Of a stretch of 64,000 nucleotides of DNA, positions 16,234 to 32,460 are shown in pieces. Source of the stretch: Mycolicibacterium sediminis (GTDB lineage Bacteria; Actinomycetota; Actinomycetes; Mycobacteriales; Mycobacteriaceae); assembly GCF_010731735.1 (NCBI RefSeq), contig NZ_AP022588.1, forward strand, positions 1,922,001-1,986,000, in the 5' to 3' direction. The notes under the pieces are model-generated. The model was given only the letters and a program-made list of their open reading frames with translations. It searched no databases and had not been told where the DNA came from. The position numbers were made by a program, and so were the translations under genes. Each line of letters starts with the position of its first letter. The first letter of the stretch is position 1.

Positions 16234-18153
16234 CTACCCGCGGGCGCGCCGTCGGAGGACGAGCACGATCGCGGCAGCGACCGCCAGCACGGCTGCGGCG
16301 GCCAGTGCCACGGCCACCCACGTCCACCAGGGCCGGCCCTCGGTCGAGGCACTCGCCGGCGCGGCCGTCTGCTGATCCATCCGCACGGAGAGTTCGACCG
16401 TCGAACCGGCGACGCCGGTGGCGACCACGTCACCCGTCAGCGTCGCCCATCGGCCCTCGAGGCCACGGACGTAGTCGAACGTCTGGTCCAGCAGTCCGGT
16501 GCCTCCGGACGTGTCGATCGCCAGCACCATGCGGCCGTTGTTCGGATACGCCCCGACGACGCCCAGTGGACCGTTCAGGTCGATCCCGGTGACGGGCGTG
16601 CCCTCGACGTCGACGGCGTCCTCGCTCGTCCGCAGCAGCGGCGGGGGCATGCCCCTCCGCGCGAGGTCACCGCCCGGCGCGGCCACCAGCAGGCCGGATC
16701 CGCTCGACGTCGCGCTGTCGAGGGTCGTCACGTTGGGGCGAAGTGCCACCGTCGACTGCTGGGCCATCAGGTTGATCGCCTGGGCGACGTAGCCGATCTG
16801 TTCGACGTCGTCGACGGCCACGTCGAACTCCGGTGTGAACGCCATTGGCAGCAGGGCGAACCCACCACGATCGGTGTCGGCGGGACGCACGGTGACGCGC
16901 GACTCGGGATCGACCGAGAACGTCATGCGGTCGAGCACGTCCGAGCAACTCCTCCTCGGCGCATACCGCACCTCCAGTGCCAGCGGCACGTTCGAGCTGA
17001 TCGCGCTCGCCGGGACGTCGGCGGTCAGGTCGACGACGCCCGACTGATCCAGCAGGGCCGAGGCGAGTACCGAACTGCCGGAGCGGATCAGCAGCGAGGC
17101 GTCGGCGTTGGTCACCGGCGTGTACCTGGCCAGCACGTGGACCGTCGCACCGTCGATCGGACCCGACCCGAACGCCGAGGCGTCGAAGCCGACGAACAGG
17201 TTGGTGACGCCCAGGACGGACGTCTCCGCCTTCACGCCCAGGTCGGCGAACGACAGGCTGTCGGTGGTCCTGGGCGCGCCCCGGTCCAGGGACGTCACCG
17301 TGGCCGACGAGGACTGCGCGAGGTCGAATCGCCGGTCGGTGAACAGGTCCACCTGCCGCAGCAGTTCCTCTCCCCGGCCGGAGATGGTCAACACCGCCGC
17401 CGGGGTGTCGGGGTCGTCGACGGTCAGCCCGGCACGGTCGCCCTCGACGATCGCGATGGTGCGCTGCGTGCCGGCGCCGTCGCCGAGCGGCGCGGCGGCG
17501 CCGGTGGAGACGTCGACCCTGATCGGCATCGGCCGGTAGAGACGGGTGAGTTCGGCCACCAGGACCAGCGCGGCCTGTTGCTGTTCGCGGGTGGGGGTCT
17601 CGCCGATCGAGATGGTGACGCGGTCGAGGTAGCCGGGCAGGAAGTCGGCGACCGTCCGCGGGTTCGGCGTGGGCCCGGAGTACGTCGTGGCGAGCTGGCT
17701 CAACGTCACCGACGGAGGTTGCCGGCACCGTTCCGTGCCGATGTCGTCGACGTCGCGGATGACGAACGTCAACGTCGCGACACCCGCCACCACCTCGGCG
17801 GCCGCCACGTCCACGACGAACGGTGCCGACGGCACGTCGAGTGGAATCGGCGTGCTCGCGAGCACCACGCCCCGGCCGTCGAGCACGTCGACGCGGCCGG
17901 CCACGCGAGTGGACGCACCGATCGTCCCGGTCAGGACGGTGGGCGAAACCCCCTGCGGTACCGGCATTTCGACCTGGGTCGGCTCGTTGTTTCCGGTGAC
18001 CTCGAGACTGTCCGACAGCCCGAGTTGGGCCCAGCCGATCGCGGGGGACACGGCGGGCTCCGCTCGCGCGCTCGGCGCCGCGGGTGACGCGAGGACGGCG
18101 ACGACGGCCGAGGCGATGACGAGGTGGAACAGTCGCGGGAAGAGTCTGCTCAT
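16234..18153 (-). CDS. BcsB-like periplasmic membrane-anchored protein (copy 2)
   Basis: 639 residues with a signal peptide (~1-31, ending SARAEP), a beta-rich exported domain and a C-terminal helix followed by RRRARG. It is clearly paralogous to the protein at 10218-12170: QPPSVTLSQL, SGPTPNPRTVADFLPGYLD, LYRPMPIRVDV and LLPMAFTPEFDVAVD align along the whole length. ATG at 18153 has a strong GAGGAG site. Unlike copy 1 it is transcribed alone, divergent from pta, so it may serve a different polymer, assemble with copy 1, or be expressed under other conditions. Confidence 0.75.
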   Translation of the reverse strand: MSRLFPRLFHLVIASAVVAVLASPAAPSARAEPAVSPAIGWAQLGLSDSLEVTGNNEPTQVEMPVPQGVSPTVLTGTIGASTRVAGRVDVLDGRGVVLASTPIPLDVPSAPFVVDVAAAEVVAGVATLTFVIRDVDDIGTERCRQPPSVTLSQLATTYSGPTPNPRTVADFLPGYLDRVTISIGETPTREQQQAALVLVAELTRLYRPMPIRVDVSTGAAAPLGDGAGTQRTIAIVEGDRAGLTVDDPDTPAAVLTISGRGEELLRQVDLFTDRRFDLAQSSSATVTSLDRGAPRTTDSLSFADLGVKAETSVLGVTNLFVGFDASAFGSGPIDGATVHVLARYTPVTNADASLLIRSGSSVLASALLDQSGVVDLTADVPASAISSNVPLALEVRYAPRRSCSDVLDRMTFSVDPESRVTVRPADTDRGGFALLPMAFTPEFDVAVDDVEQIGYVAQAINLMAQQSTVALRPNVTTLDSATSSGSGLLVAAPGGDLARRGMPPPLLRTSEDAVDVEGTPVTGIDLNGPLGVVGAYPNNGRMVLAIDTSGGTGLLDQTFDYVRGLEGRWATLTGDVVATGVAGSTVELSVRMDQQTAAPASASTEGRPWWTWVAVALAAAAVLAVAAAIVLVLRRRARG

Positions 18154-18279
18154 CGTTCTCCTCGTGCGGTTTGCCGGCGAACTCGTACGGTAACCCGCCG
18201 GGGGTGGTGTCAACCGGGACTTCGCCGAGTCCGGGGGGAGGGTGTGGCCGGATCGGACGCGATGCGGAAGGCTGTGGTC

Positions 18280-20376
18280 GTGGCTGACGGTCCCGGCAAG
18301 CAATCCAGCAGCACGTCCATCTACGTCGCGGCCCCCGAGGGCGACACCGGCAAGTCGACCGTCGCGCTGGGCATCCTGCACCGGCTCGCCGCGACGATCG
18401 CCAAGGTCGGCGTGTTCCGGCCGATCACGCGCATGGGCGAGGAGCGCGACTACATCCTCGAGCTACTGCTGGCGCACACCACCGCGGGCCTCGACTACGA
18501 GGACTGCGTGGGGGTGAGCTACCAGCAGTTGCACGACGACCCCGACACCGCGCTCGGTGACATCGTCGACCGCTACCACCAGGTGGCCGAGCGGTGCGAC
18601 GCCGTCCTCATCGTGGGCAGCGACTACACCGACGTCGCCTCGCCCAGCGAACTGAGCGTCAACGCCCGCATCGCGGTGAATCTCGGCGCGCCGATCGTCC
18701 TCACCGTGCGGGCCGCCGACCGGACGCCCGACGAGGTCGCGCACGTCGTCGAGCTGTGCCTCTCCGAGATCGCCGGCCAGCACGCGCACACGGCTGCCGT
18801 GGTCGCGAACCGTTGCACCCCAGATGAACTCGCCGAGGTGGCCGACGCGCTCAAGCGGATCGAGTCGGACGGGGTGAAGTGTTACGTGCTGCCGGAGGAG
18901 CCGCTGCTGATCGCGCCGTCGGTCGCCGAATTGCGCGACGCCGTGCACGGCACGGTCATCAGTGGGGACGACGACCTGCTCGAGCGGGAGGCGCTCGGCG
19001 TCCTCGTCGCGGGCATGACCGCCGAGCACGTCGTCGAGCGGCTCACCGAGGGCATGGCGGTGATCACCCCCGGCGACCGGTCCGACGTCGTCCTGGCCAT
19101 CGCCAGTGCGCATGCCGCCGAGGGTTTTCCGTCGCTGTCCGGCATCATCCTCAACGGCGGTCTGCCCCTGCATCCGTCGATCGCCGCGCTGGTCGAGGGG
19201 CTCCGGCTGCGGTTGCCGATCGTCACGACCGAACTCGGCACCTACGACGCCGCCCGCGCGGTGGCGCAGACCAGGGGCCGTGTCACGACCCGGTCACAGC
19301 GCAAGGTGGACACCGCCATCCAACTCATCGAGTCCCACGTCGACACCGCGGATCTGATCAGGGCGCTGTCGATCGCGGGACCGTCGGTCGTCACGCCGCA
19401 GATGTTCACCTACCAGCTGCTCGACCGCGCCCGCGCGAACCGGAAGCGGATCGTGCTGCCCGAGGGCGAGGACGACCGGATCCTCAAGGCGGCGGGCCGC
19501 CTGCTCAAGCGTGCGGTGGCCGACCTGACGATCCTCGGCGACGAGCCCGCGGTACGCGCCAGGGCAGCCGAACTGGGCGTCGACCTCTCCGATGCCACGG
19601 TCATCGACCCGAGGACCAGCGACCTGGGCGACCAGTTCGCCGAGCAGTACGCGGAGCTGCGCAAGCACAAGGGCGTCACGGTCGAGCAGGCCCGGGAGAC
19701 CATCCACGACGTCTCGTACTTCGGCACCATGCTGGTGCACAACGACATGGTCGACGGCATGGTGTCGGGCGCCCGGCACACCACCGCGCACACCGTCCGG
19801 CCGGCGTTCGAGATCATCAAGACGCTGCCCGACGTGTCCACGGTGTCGAGCATCTTCCTGATGTGCCTGGCCGACGAGGTGCTCGCCTATGGCGACTGCG
19901 CGATCGTCCCGGATCCCACGGCGGAGCAGCTGGCGGACATCGCGATCTCGTCGGCGCGTACGGCGAGCCAGTTCGACATCGAGCCGAGGGTGGCGATGCT
20001 GTCCTACTCCACCGGCACGTCGGGTACCGGTGTCGACGTCGAGAAAGTCAGAGCCGCAACCGAACTCGTCCGCGAGCGAGAGCCGGACCTGATGGTCGAG
20101 GGGCCCATCCAGTACGACGCCGCCGTGGAACCCTCGGTGGCGGCGACGAAGATGCCGGACTCCAAGGTGGCCGGCCGGGCGACCGTGCTGATCTTCCCCG
20201 ACCTCAACACCGGCAACAACACCTACAAGGCCGTGCAGCGCAGCGCAGGCGCCATTGCGATCGGCCCGGTCCTGCAGGGACTGAACAAACCGGTCAACGA
20301 CCTGTCGCGAGGAGCGCTGGTGGAGGACATCGTCAACACCGTCGCGATCACGGCGATCCAGGCGCAGGCACTGTGA
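18280..20376 (+). CDS. pta: Phosphate acetyltransferase (long, DRTGG type)
   Basis: Interconverts acetyl-CoA and acetyl phosphate; with AckA it forms the acetate overflow/assimilation route. The 698-residue protein has an N-terminal P-loop-like domain ([13 protein letters not shown]), a DRTGG-type middle and the catalytic PTA_PTB domain from ~375 ([32 protein letters not shown] near the end). GTG at 18280 has GGAAGG 8 bp upstream and matches the M. tuberculosis start (MAD...). ATG at 18262 is an alternative without a close ribosome site. Its TGA overlaps the ackA start. Confidence 0.95.
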   Translation: MADGPGKQSSSTSIYVAAPEGDTGKSTVALGILHRLAATIAKVGVFRPITRMGEERDYILELLLAHTTAGLDYEDCVGVSYQQLHDDPDTALGDIVDRYHQVAERCDAVLIVGSDYTDVASPSELSVNARIAVNLGAPIVLTVRAADRTPDEVAHVVELCLSEIAGQHAHTAAVVANRCTPDELAEVADALKRIESDGVKCYVLPEEPLLIAPSVAELRDAVHGTVISGDDDLLEREALGVLVAGMTAEHVVERLTEGMAVITPGDRSDVVLAIASAHAAEGFPSLSGIILNGGLPLHPSIAALVEGLRLRLPIVTTELGTYDAARAVAQTRGRVTTRSQRKVDTAIQLIESHVDTADLIRALSIAGPSVVTPQMFTYQLLDRARANRKRIVLPEGEDDRILKAAGRLLKRAVADLTILGDEPAVRARAAELGVDLSDATVIDPRTSDLGDQFAEQYAELRKHKGVTVEQARETIHDVSYFGTMLVHNDMVDGMVSGARHTTAHTVRPAFEIIKTLPDVSTVSSIFLMCLADEVLAYGDCAIVPDPTAEQLADIAISSARTASQFDIEPRVAMLSYSTGTSGTGVDVEKVRAATELVREREPDLMVEGPIQYDAAVEPSVAATKMPDSKVAGRATVLIFPDLNTGNNTYKAVQRSAGAIAIGPVLQGLNKPVNDLSRGALVEDIVNTVAITAIQAQAL

Positions 20377-21503
20377 GCGCCGACCGCACGGTGCTGGTGC
20401 TCAACTGCGGGTCGTCGTCCCTGAAGTACGCAGTGGTGGAACCGGATTCGGGTCGTCAGATCGCCGACGGCGTCGTCGAGCGCATCGGTGACGCCGGCGG
20501 CCCGCCCGATCACGAGGCGGCCCTGCGCGCGGCATTCGACCAGATCGCCGACTACGGCGACCTGGTTGCCGTCGGGCACCGCGTCGTACACGGCGGGCCG
20601 GATCTCTACCAGCCCACCGTCGTGGACGACGCGCTGATCGCCAGGGTGCGGGAACTCTCGGCGCTGGCCCCGCTGCACAACCCGCCGGCGCTGCTCGGCA
20701 TCGAGGTGGCCCGCAAGGTGCTGCCCGACCTACCACACGTCGCCGTCTTCGACACCGCGTTCTTCCACGACCTGCCCGCGGCGGCCGCGCACTACGCCAT
20801 CGACCGCGACGTCGCCGAGCGGTGGCACGTGCGCCGCTACGGCTTCCACGGCACGTCGCATCAGTACGTCAGCGAGCAGGCCGCCGAGTTCCTGGAGGCG
20901 CCGCTGGAGTCGCTCAACCAGATCGTGCTGCACCTCGGCAACGGGGCGTCGGCGTCGGCGATCGCGGGCGGGCGCCCGCTCGACACGTCGATGGGACTGA
21001 CCCCGATGGAGGGCCTGGTCATGGGTACGCGGTCGGGTGACGTCGATCCCGGTGTGCTGGTGTACCTCTGGCGTGAGGCGGGCATGTCGGTCGACGAGAT
21101 CGAGACCATGCTCAACAAGCGTTCCGGTGTGCGGGGACTGGGTGGGGAGACGGACTTCCGGGAACTGCACGCCCGCGTCGACGCCGGTGACGCCGACGCC
21201 AAGCTGGCCTACGACGTCTACTTGCACCGGCTGCGCAAGTACGTCGGCGCCTACCTCGCGCTGCTGGGCCGCACCGACGTCATCACGTTCACCGCGGGCG
21301 TGGGGGAGAACGACGCGATCGTGCGGCGCGACGCGCTCAGCGGCCTCTTGACGCTGGGCATCGAACTCGACGACGACCGCAACGACGGACCCGAGCGTGG
21401 TCCGCGGCGCATCTCGTCGGACTCGTCGCCGATCACGGTCCTCGTCATCCCGACCGACGAGGAGCTGGCGATCGCCAGGGCGTGCGCGTCGGTGATCGGC
21501 TAG
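20373..21503 (+). CDS. ackA: Acetate kinase
   Basis: Phosphorylates acetate with ATP, or makes ATP from acetyl phosphate. The 376 residues include [11 protein letters not shown] at the N-terminus, [26 protein letters not shown] and [11 protein letters not shown], with [11 protein letters not shown] and FTAGVGEND (the family signature with its Glu) toward the end. GTG at 20373 overlaps the pta TGA. Pair and order match M. tuberculosis Rv0408-Rv0409. Confidence 0.96.
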   Translation: MSADRTVLVLNCGSSSLKYAVVEPDSGRQIADGVVERIGDAGGPPDHEAALRAAFDQIADYGDLVAVGHRVVHGGPDLYQPTVVDDALIARVRELSALAPLHNPPALLGIEVARKVLPDLPHVAVFDTAFFHDLPAAAAHYAIDRDVAERWHVRRYGFHGTSHQYVSEQAAEFLEAPLESLNQIVLHLGNGASASAIAGGRPLDTSMGLTPMEGLVMGTRSGDVDPGVLVYLWREAGMSVDEIETMLNKRSGVRGLGGETDFRELHARVDAGDADAKLAYDVYLHRLRKYVGAYLALLGRTDVITFTAGVGENDAIVRRDALSGLLTLGIELDDDRNDGPERGPRRISSDSSPITVLVIPTDEELAIARACASVIG

Positions 21504-21597
21504 AGACCATCCCCAGTGCGGGATTCGTGCACAGTGCGTCCTCGCACGACCCGTCCACGGCCGTTCGACGTCAGCCGTCCGGTCGAGCGTCGCGGTC

Positions 21598-22461
21598 ATG
21601 GAACGCGACGACTGGCCCTTTCTCGGACGAGAAGCGGTGCGCCGCGGCGACGTCACCGCCCGTCGCCTGCAGAAGGACTTCCGCGCGGTCTATCGCAACG
21701 CCTACGTGGCGAAGCGCGTGCCCGTCACGGCGCTGACCCGTGCGCGGGCAGCCTGGCTGTGGGCCGACGGCGACTGCGTGATGACGGGCCTGTCGGCCGC
21801 CGCCATCCACGGCGCGAAGTGGATCGATGCCGGCCTGCCCGCCGAGCTCAATCGTGCTGATCGTCATGGCCCTTCGGGCATCCTGTGCCGCTCGTCGACG
21901 CTCGAGTCGGACGAGTGCTGCGTGGTCGACGGCATCCGTCTGACCACGCCGGAGCGCACGGCATTCGACGTCGGTCGCAGGATCGGCGGCGACCAGGGGA
22001 TCGTTCACCTCGATGCGCTCGCCAACGCCACCCGACTCGACGGGGCGGACGTCCTGACGCTCGCCGACCGGCATCCCGGTGCGCGCGGGGTTCGGATTCT
22101 GCGCAGCGCCATCGGGCAGGTGGACGGTGGCGCCGAGTCGCCCAGGGAGACCGCGCTGCGACTGCTCCTCGTCCGCGCCGGCCTCCCGAGGCCCGAGACG
22201 CAGATCGAGTTCCGCGACCGCTACGGCAGGGTCCGCATTCGCGTCGACATGGGGTGGCGGGAGTGGAAGGTCGCGGTGGAGTACGACGGGGTGCAGCACT
22301 GGGCGGACCGTAGACAGCGATCGTGGGACATCGACCGCATCGCGATGCTGGAGTCGCGGAAGTGGACGGTCGTGCGAGTGGGCTCCGAGTTGATGAACCG
22401 GCCCGACGTCATCGTCACGCGCGTCCTCGAGAAGCTACGTAGGGCAGGGTGCCCGATCTGA
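21598..22461 (+). CDS. DUF559-type protein with AbiEi-like N-terminus
   Basis: 287 residues. The N-terminal ~110 residues (YRNAYVAKRVPVTALTRARAA, MTGLSAAAIHGAKW) resemble the winged-helix/AbiEi antitoxin-like domain common in mycobacteria. The C-terminal third has a VSR/DUF559 endonuclease-like PD-(D/E)xK pattern: SPRETALRLLLVRAGLP, VDMGWREWKVAVEYDGVQHW and ESRKWTVVRV. It stands alone between ackA and pknG, adjacent genes in M. tuberculosis, so it looks like an added gene. No toxin partner is visible beside it. Confidence 0.7.
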   Translation: MERDDWPFLGREAVRRGDVTARRLQKDFRAVYRNAYVAKRVPVTALTRARAAWLWADGDCVMTGLSAAAIHGAKWIDAGLPAELNRADRHGPSGILCRSSTLESDECCVVDGIRLTTPERTAFDVGRRIGGDQGIVHLDALANATRLDGADVLTLADRHPGARGVRILRSAIGQVDGGAESPRETALRLLLVRAGLPRPETQIEFRDRYGRVRIRVDMGWREWKVAVEYDGVQHWADRRQRSWDIDRIAMLESRKWTVVRVGSELMNRPDVIVTRVLEKLRRAGCPI

Positions 22462-22540
22462 CTCGTTGACTGTGCGGGTTCTGAACGCCCTCACTCGACG
22501 TTTGCATTCACGAGCCACACAGTCGGCGCAAGGCTAAACG

Positions 22541-22783
22541 CTAGTCGCGGACCCAGACCGCGACGAAGCCGATCGGGATGCCCGTGCGGACGGCGATGCA
22601 CTCACGCGCGGTGGCCTCGGCATCGGCGCGTCGCACGACGTGCAGCACGGCGCCGATCTCGGGGATGGCGACCTCGAACAGGCCGCCGTCGCGGGTCACG
22701 GTCACCTCGAACAGCTGTCCTGCCATCGGGCGGAGGGTGCGGTGCCGGACGGTGCGGGTGCGGTGGGCGACGTTCGCGCGCAT
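22541..22783 (-). CDS. Small protein with HicB-like fold
   Basis: 80 residues. The segment FEVTVTRDGGLFEVAIPE then ADAEATARECIAVRTGIP follows the beta-beta-beta-alpha pattern of HicB-type antitoxins. There is no DNA-binding tail and no HicA gene next door. ATG at 22783 is chosen for AGGAAG six bases upstream; ATG at 22726 (61 residues) lacks a ribosome site. The function is a guess. The 79 bp between it and the DUF559 gene contain a loose inverted repeat (GACTGTG ... CACAGTC). Confidence 0.5.
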   Translation of the reverse strand: MRANVAHRTRTVRHRTLRPMAGQLFEVTVTRDGGLFEVAIPEIGAVLHVVRRADAEATARECIAVRTGIPIGFVAVWVRD

Positions 22784-22850
22784 GAGGTGCTTCCTGATCT
22801 TGGAATCGGGCCGCGCGCAAAGATACAGCCCCCCGAGCGGGGCCGCCAAA

Positions 22851-27387
<4,537 letters not shown>

Positions 27388-27432
27388 CTGTGCGCGGACC
27401 TCGACTTTCCGGCGGCCGGTAGGGGTGTTCCG

Positions 27433-27438
27433 ATTCTA
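27433..27438 (-). promoter_or_regulatory. Candidate -10 of the glnX-glnH-pknG operon
   Basis: Reading the minus strand, TAGAAT lies 46 bases before the glnX GTG, giving a leader of about 39 nt. No good -35 hexamer is found at the usual distance, which is common in mycobacterial SigA promoters. The divergent mutT3 gene starts 85 bp away on the other strand. Confidence 0.35.
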
Positions 27439-27522
27439 TGAAAGAAGTCTAAGAGTTTCCGGTGCGACGCGGTGGCAATCGGGGACACGTGCAGGTTTCG
27501 ACTGGGTTTCTATCCTGGTGTG

Positions 27523-28029
27523 GTGCGAGGTGACGGTGACGGCTGGGTGCTGTCGGACGACGGTGCTCATTTCTGGGGTCGGTACGGGGCGGCGGGACTG
27601 CTCCTGCGTGCGCCCTGGCCTGGTGGCAGCGCGGCGGTGCTGCTGCAGCACCGCGCCGTGTGGAGCCACCAGGGCGGGACGTGGGGGCTGCCCGGCGGCG
27701 CCCGCGACAGCCACGAGACGCCCGAGGAGGCAGCGGTCCGCGAGGCGAACGAGGAGGCCGGACTGACGGCCGACCTGATGACGGTGCGCAAGACCATCGT
27801 CACCTCGGAGGTGCCGGGGCCGTCCGGTCCGGCCTGGAGCTATACGACCGTCATCGCCGACGCGCCCGAACCGCTGGCCACCGTCGCCAACCGGGAGAGC
27901 GCGGAGCTGCGCTGGGTGGCCGAGGACGACGTCGCAGGCCTGCCGCTGCACCCCGGTTTCGCGGCCAGCTGGGCGCGGTTGCGCGCCCTGACCGCGACTA
28001 TCCCGCTGCTGGTCGACGGGCGGGACTGA
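27523..28029 (+). CDS. mutT3: Nudix hydrolase MutT3
   Basis: 168 residues with a complete Nudix box ([24 protein letters not shown] pattern, GX5EX7REUXEEXGU). In mycobacteria this protein cleans oxidised nucleotides such as 8-oxo-dGTP/GDP. The conserved N-terminus VRGDGDGW begins at GTG 27523. A TATCCT box at 27511-27516 would start transcription almost exactly there, so a leaderless mRNA is likely. GTG at 27472 is a longer alternative. It is followed by thiE on the other strand, with a 32-bp overlap of coding ends. Confidence 0.88.
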   Translation: MRGDGDGWVLSDDGAHFWGRYGAAGLLLRAPWPGGSAAVLLQHRAVWSHQGGTWGLPGGARDSHETPEEAAVREANEEAGLTADLMTVRKTIVTSEVPGPSGPAWSYTTVIADAPEPLATVANRESAELRWVAEDDVAGLPLHPGFAASWARLRALTATIPLLVDGRD

Positions 28030-28684
28030 GCGCCGCCTTCAGCTCGGCTGCGGCCGCGGTGGGATCGTCGGCGGCGGTGATCGCCCGCACCACCACGATG
28101 CGGGTGGCGCCGGCGTCGAGCACGGCGGGCAGGCGCTCGGCATCGACCCCGCCGATCGCGAACCACGGCCTGTCCCCGGCCGTCCGGGCGGCGTGGCGGA
28201 CCAGGTCCAGACCCGGCGCGTGTCTGCCGGGCTTGGTAGGCGTCGGCCAGCACGGACCGACGCAGAAGTAGTCGACCTCGTCGACCAGCGCCGTGGCCAC
28301 CTGCGCCTCGTCGTGGGTGGACCGCCCGATCAGCGGTCCCGATCCGATCACGTCGCGTGCCATCAGTAGCGGCAGGTCGTCCTGGCCGAGGTGCAGCACG
28401 TCGGCACCCGCGGCGCGGGCGAGGTCGGCGCGGTCGTTGACGGCGAGCAGGGCGTCGTGTCGGCGGGCCGCGTCGGCGAGCACCTCGAGGGCGGCCAGTT
28501 CACCGCGTGCCTCGAGCGGCCCGAACTGCCGTTCGCCCGCGGACCCCTTGTCGCGGAGCTGGATGACGTCGACGCCGCCGCGCAGTGCGGCGTCGGCGAA
28601 GTCGGCGAGGTCGCCGCGCTCGCGTCGGGCGTCGGTGCACAAGTACAGCTGGGCGGTCCGGAGCCGCTCGCGGGGTCGTCGCAC
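27998..28684 (-). CDS. thiE: Thiamine-phosphate synthase
   Basis: Joins HMP pyrophosphate with thiazole phosphate to form thiamine phosphate. The 228-residue TIM barrel shows [53 protein letters not shown] and [11 protein letters not shown], all family blocks. GTG at 28684. Divergent from the riboswitch-controlled thiO; its 3-prime end runs 32 bp into mutT3 on the opposite strand. Order matches Rv0414c. Confidence 0.95.
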   Translation of the reverse strand: MRRPRERLRTAQLYLCTDARRERGDLADFADAALRGGVDVIQLRDKGSAGERQFGPLEARGELAALEVLADAARRHDALLAVNDRADLARAAGADVLHLGQDDLPLLMARDVIGSGPLIGRSTHDEAQVATALVDEVDYFCVGPCWPTPTKPGRHAPGLDLVRHAARTAGDRPWFAIGGVDAERLPAVLDAGATRIVVVRAITAADDPTAAAAELKAALSPARRPAAG

Positions 28685-28722
28685 ATGCCCAAGCTAGCGT
28701 GCCCGCGGGTAGGCTGACGGCA

Positions 28723-28808
28723 GCGTCACGGGAGTCCCGGCAGCGGGGCTGAGAGTGGGCACGCGGCCCTTACCGTCACACCTGATCCGGGTCATGCCGG
28801 CGAAGGGA
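28723..28808 (+). promoter_or_regulatory. TPP riboswitch (THI element) upstream of thiO
   Basis: All conserved THI-box parts are in order: CGGGAGTCCCG at the 5-prime side, GGGGCTGAGA with CTGAGA at 28749-28754, ACCTGATC ending at 28787, GGGTCATGCCGGCGAAGGGA at the 3-prime end. The terminal AAGGGAGC abuts the AGGAG ribosome site of thiO (ATG 28819). This suggests translational control: TPP binding would hide the site. Confidence 0.95.
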
Positions 28809-28818
28809 GCAGGAGCGA

Positions 28819-29819
28819 ATGTCGTACGAGCTGGCCGTCGTGGGCGGCGGCGTCATCGGGCTGTCGGTGGCTCGCCGCGCCGCGCGGGACGGGTGGTCGG
28901 TGCGCGTGCATCGCACGGCGACCCCCGGCGCGTCCTGGGTCGGCGGCGGCATGATCGCTCCGCACAGCGAGGGCTGGCCGGGCGAGGAGGAGCTCCTGCG
29001 GATCGGGATGGAGTCGCTGCGGCTGTGGCACGACGACTTCCTGACCGGGCTGCCCGATGCCGTGGTCACCGCGCGCGAGTCGCTGGTCGTCGCCGTCGAC
29101 CGCGCCGACGCGGCCGACCTCGCGACCATGGGTGAGTGGCTCGCCGCGCAGGGCCATCCCGTCACCGCGACCCGCGCTGCTCGCGACCACGAACCCCTGC
29201 TGGCGCAGGGCATCCGGCATGGCCTCGTCGCCGACACCGAACTCGCCGTCGACAATCGCGCTCTGCTCGCCGCGCTCACCGATGCATGCGAAGCGCTCGG
29301 GGTGCGGTGGGCGCCGCCGGTCGAATCGCTGGACGAAACGCGCGACGCCGACGTCACCGTGCTCGCGAACGGAGTCGACGCGCCGACGCTCTGGCCGGGC
29401 CTCGACGTCCGGCCGGTCAAGGGCGAGGTGCTTCGGTTGCGCTGGCGCAAGGGGTGCATGCCGGTGCCGACGCGCGTGATCCGTGCCCGCGTGCACGGCA
29501 GGCAGGTGTACCTGGTGCCGCGGCCCGATGGCGTCGTCGTCGGCGCCACCCAGTACGAGCACGGTCGCGACACCGCCCCCACCGTCTCCGGGGTGCGGGA
29601 CCTGCTCGACGACGCGTGCGAGGTGGTCCCCGCGCTCGGCGAGTACGAACTGGCCGAGACGGCGGCCGGACTGCGACCGATGACGTCGGACAACCTGCCG
29701 ATCGTCGGCAGGCTCGACGAACGCACGCTGGTGGCGACCGGCCACGGCCGGTCGGGGTTCCTGCTCGCGCCGTGGACGGCCGAGACGATCGCCGCCGAGC
29801 TGACGGTGGGAGTGCCCGC

Positions 29820-29823
<4 letters not shown>
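28819..29823 (+). CDS. thiO: Glycine oxidase ThiO
   Basis: FAD-dependent oxidase that makes dehydroglycine (iminoglycine) from glycine for thiazole synthesis. 334 residues with the dinucleotide loop VVGGGVIG at 7-14, PGASWVGGGMIAPH, VVVGATQYEHG and the C-terminal GLRPMTSDNLPIVG plus ATGHGRSGFLLAP blocks. ATG has AGGAG 3 bp upstream inside the riboswitch 3-prime edge. Its TGA overlaps the thiS ATG. Confidence 0.95.
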
Positions 29824-31535
<1,712 letters not shown>

Positions 31536-31548
31536 AATCATCGACGTC

Positions 31549-32460
31549 GTGATCGAGCTGTCGGGACTCACCAAGAGCTTCGGCCGCACCCGGGCGGTCG
31601 ACGACCTCACCTGCACCATCGAACCGGGTGTGGTGACGGGGTTCCTCGGCCCCAACGGTGCGGGCAAGACCACCACGATGCGGATGATCCTCGGGCTGGA
31701 CCGGCCGTCGTCGGGCACCGCGACCATCGGCGGCAAGCGCTACCGCGAGCTGACCGATCCGCTGCGCACGGTCGGCGCGCTGCTCGACGCCACGCAGGTC
31801 CACCCCGGCCGGTCGGCCCGCAATCACCTGCGCTGGATCGCCGCCGCCAACGGCATCCCGGTGACGCGCGTCGACGAGGTCCTCGACGTCGTCGGCCTCG
31901 AGTCGGTCGCCGACCAGAGTGCGGGCACGCTGTCGCTCGGCATGGGCCAGCGCCTCGGCATCGCCGTCGCGCTGCTCGGAGATCCGCCGGTCCTGCTGTT
32001 CGACGAGCCCGTCAACGGACTCGACCCGGAGGGCATCCGGTGGGTCCGCACGTTGATGCGGGCGTTGGCCGCCGAGGGGCGCACGGTCTTCGTCTCCAGT
32101 CATCTGCTGGCCGAGATGGCCAACACCGCCGACCGGCTGGTCGTCATCGGCCGCGGCAAGCTGATCGCGGCCACCGACGTCGCGTCGTTCGTCGCCGGCT
32201 CCGGTTCGGGCACCGTGCTGGTGCGCAGCCCACAGCTCGAGAAGTTCGCGGGGCTGCTGTCGGAGGCGGGCATCGGGGCGGAGATCGGACCCGACGGCGC
32301 GGCACTCGTCGTCCGGGGCGCCGCGATCGACGTCATCGGTGAACTCGCCGCACGCAACGGGATCACGCTGCACGAGCTGAGCACCCATCGCGCGTCGCTC
32401 GAGGAGGCCTACCTCGAACTCACCGAGGACGAGGTCCAGTACCGGACGGCCGACCGATGA
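31549..32460 (+). CDS. ABC transporter ATP-binding protein (exporter)
   Basis: 303 residues of the DrrA/CcmA-like type. Walker A is GPNGAGKTT, the signature LSLGMGQ, Walker B VLLFDEP followed by NGLDPEG, and the H-loop SSHLL. A ~90-residue C-terminal extension ends in the usual LEEAYLELT element of exporters in this class. GTG at 31549 is 13 bp after the SGNH gene; its TGA overlaps the permease ATG. Confidence 0.92.
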   Translation: MIELSGLTKSFGRTRAVDDLTCTIEPGVVTGFLGPNGAGKTTTMRMILGLDRPSSGTATIGGKRYRELTDPLRTVGALLDATQVHPGRSARNHLRWIAAANGIPVTRVDEVLDVVGLESVADQSAGTLSLGMGQRLGIAVALLGDPPVLLFDEPVNGLDPEGIRWVRTLMRALAAEGRTVFVSSHLLAEMANTADRLVVIGRGKLIAATDVASFVAGSGSGTVLVRSPQLEKFAGLLSEAGIGAEIGPDGAALVVRGAAIDVIGELAARNGITLHELSTHRASLEEAYLELTEDEVQYRTADR

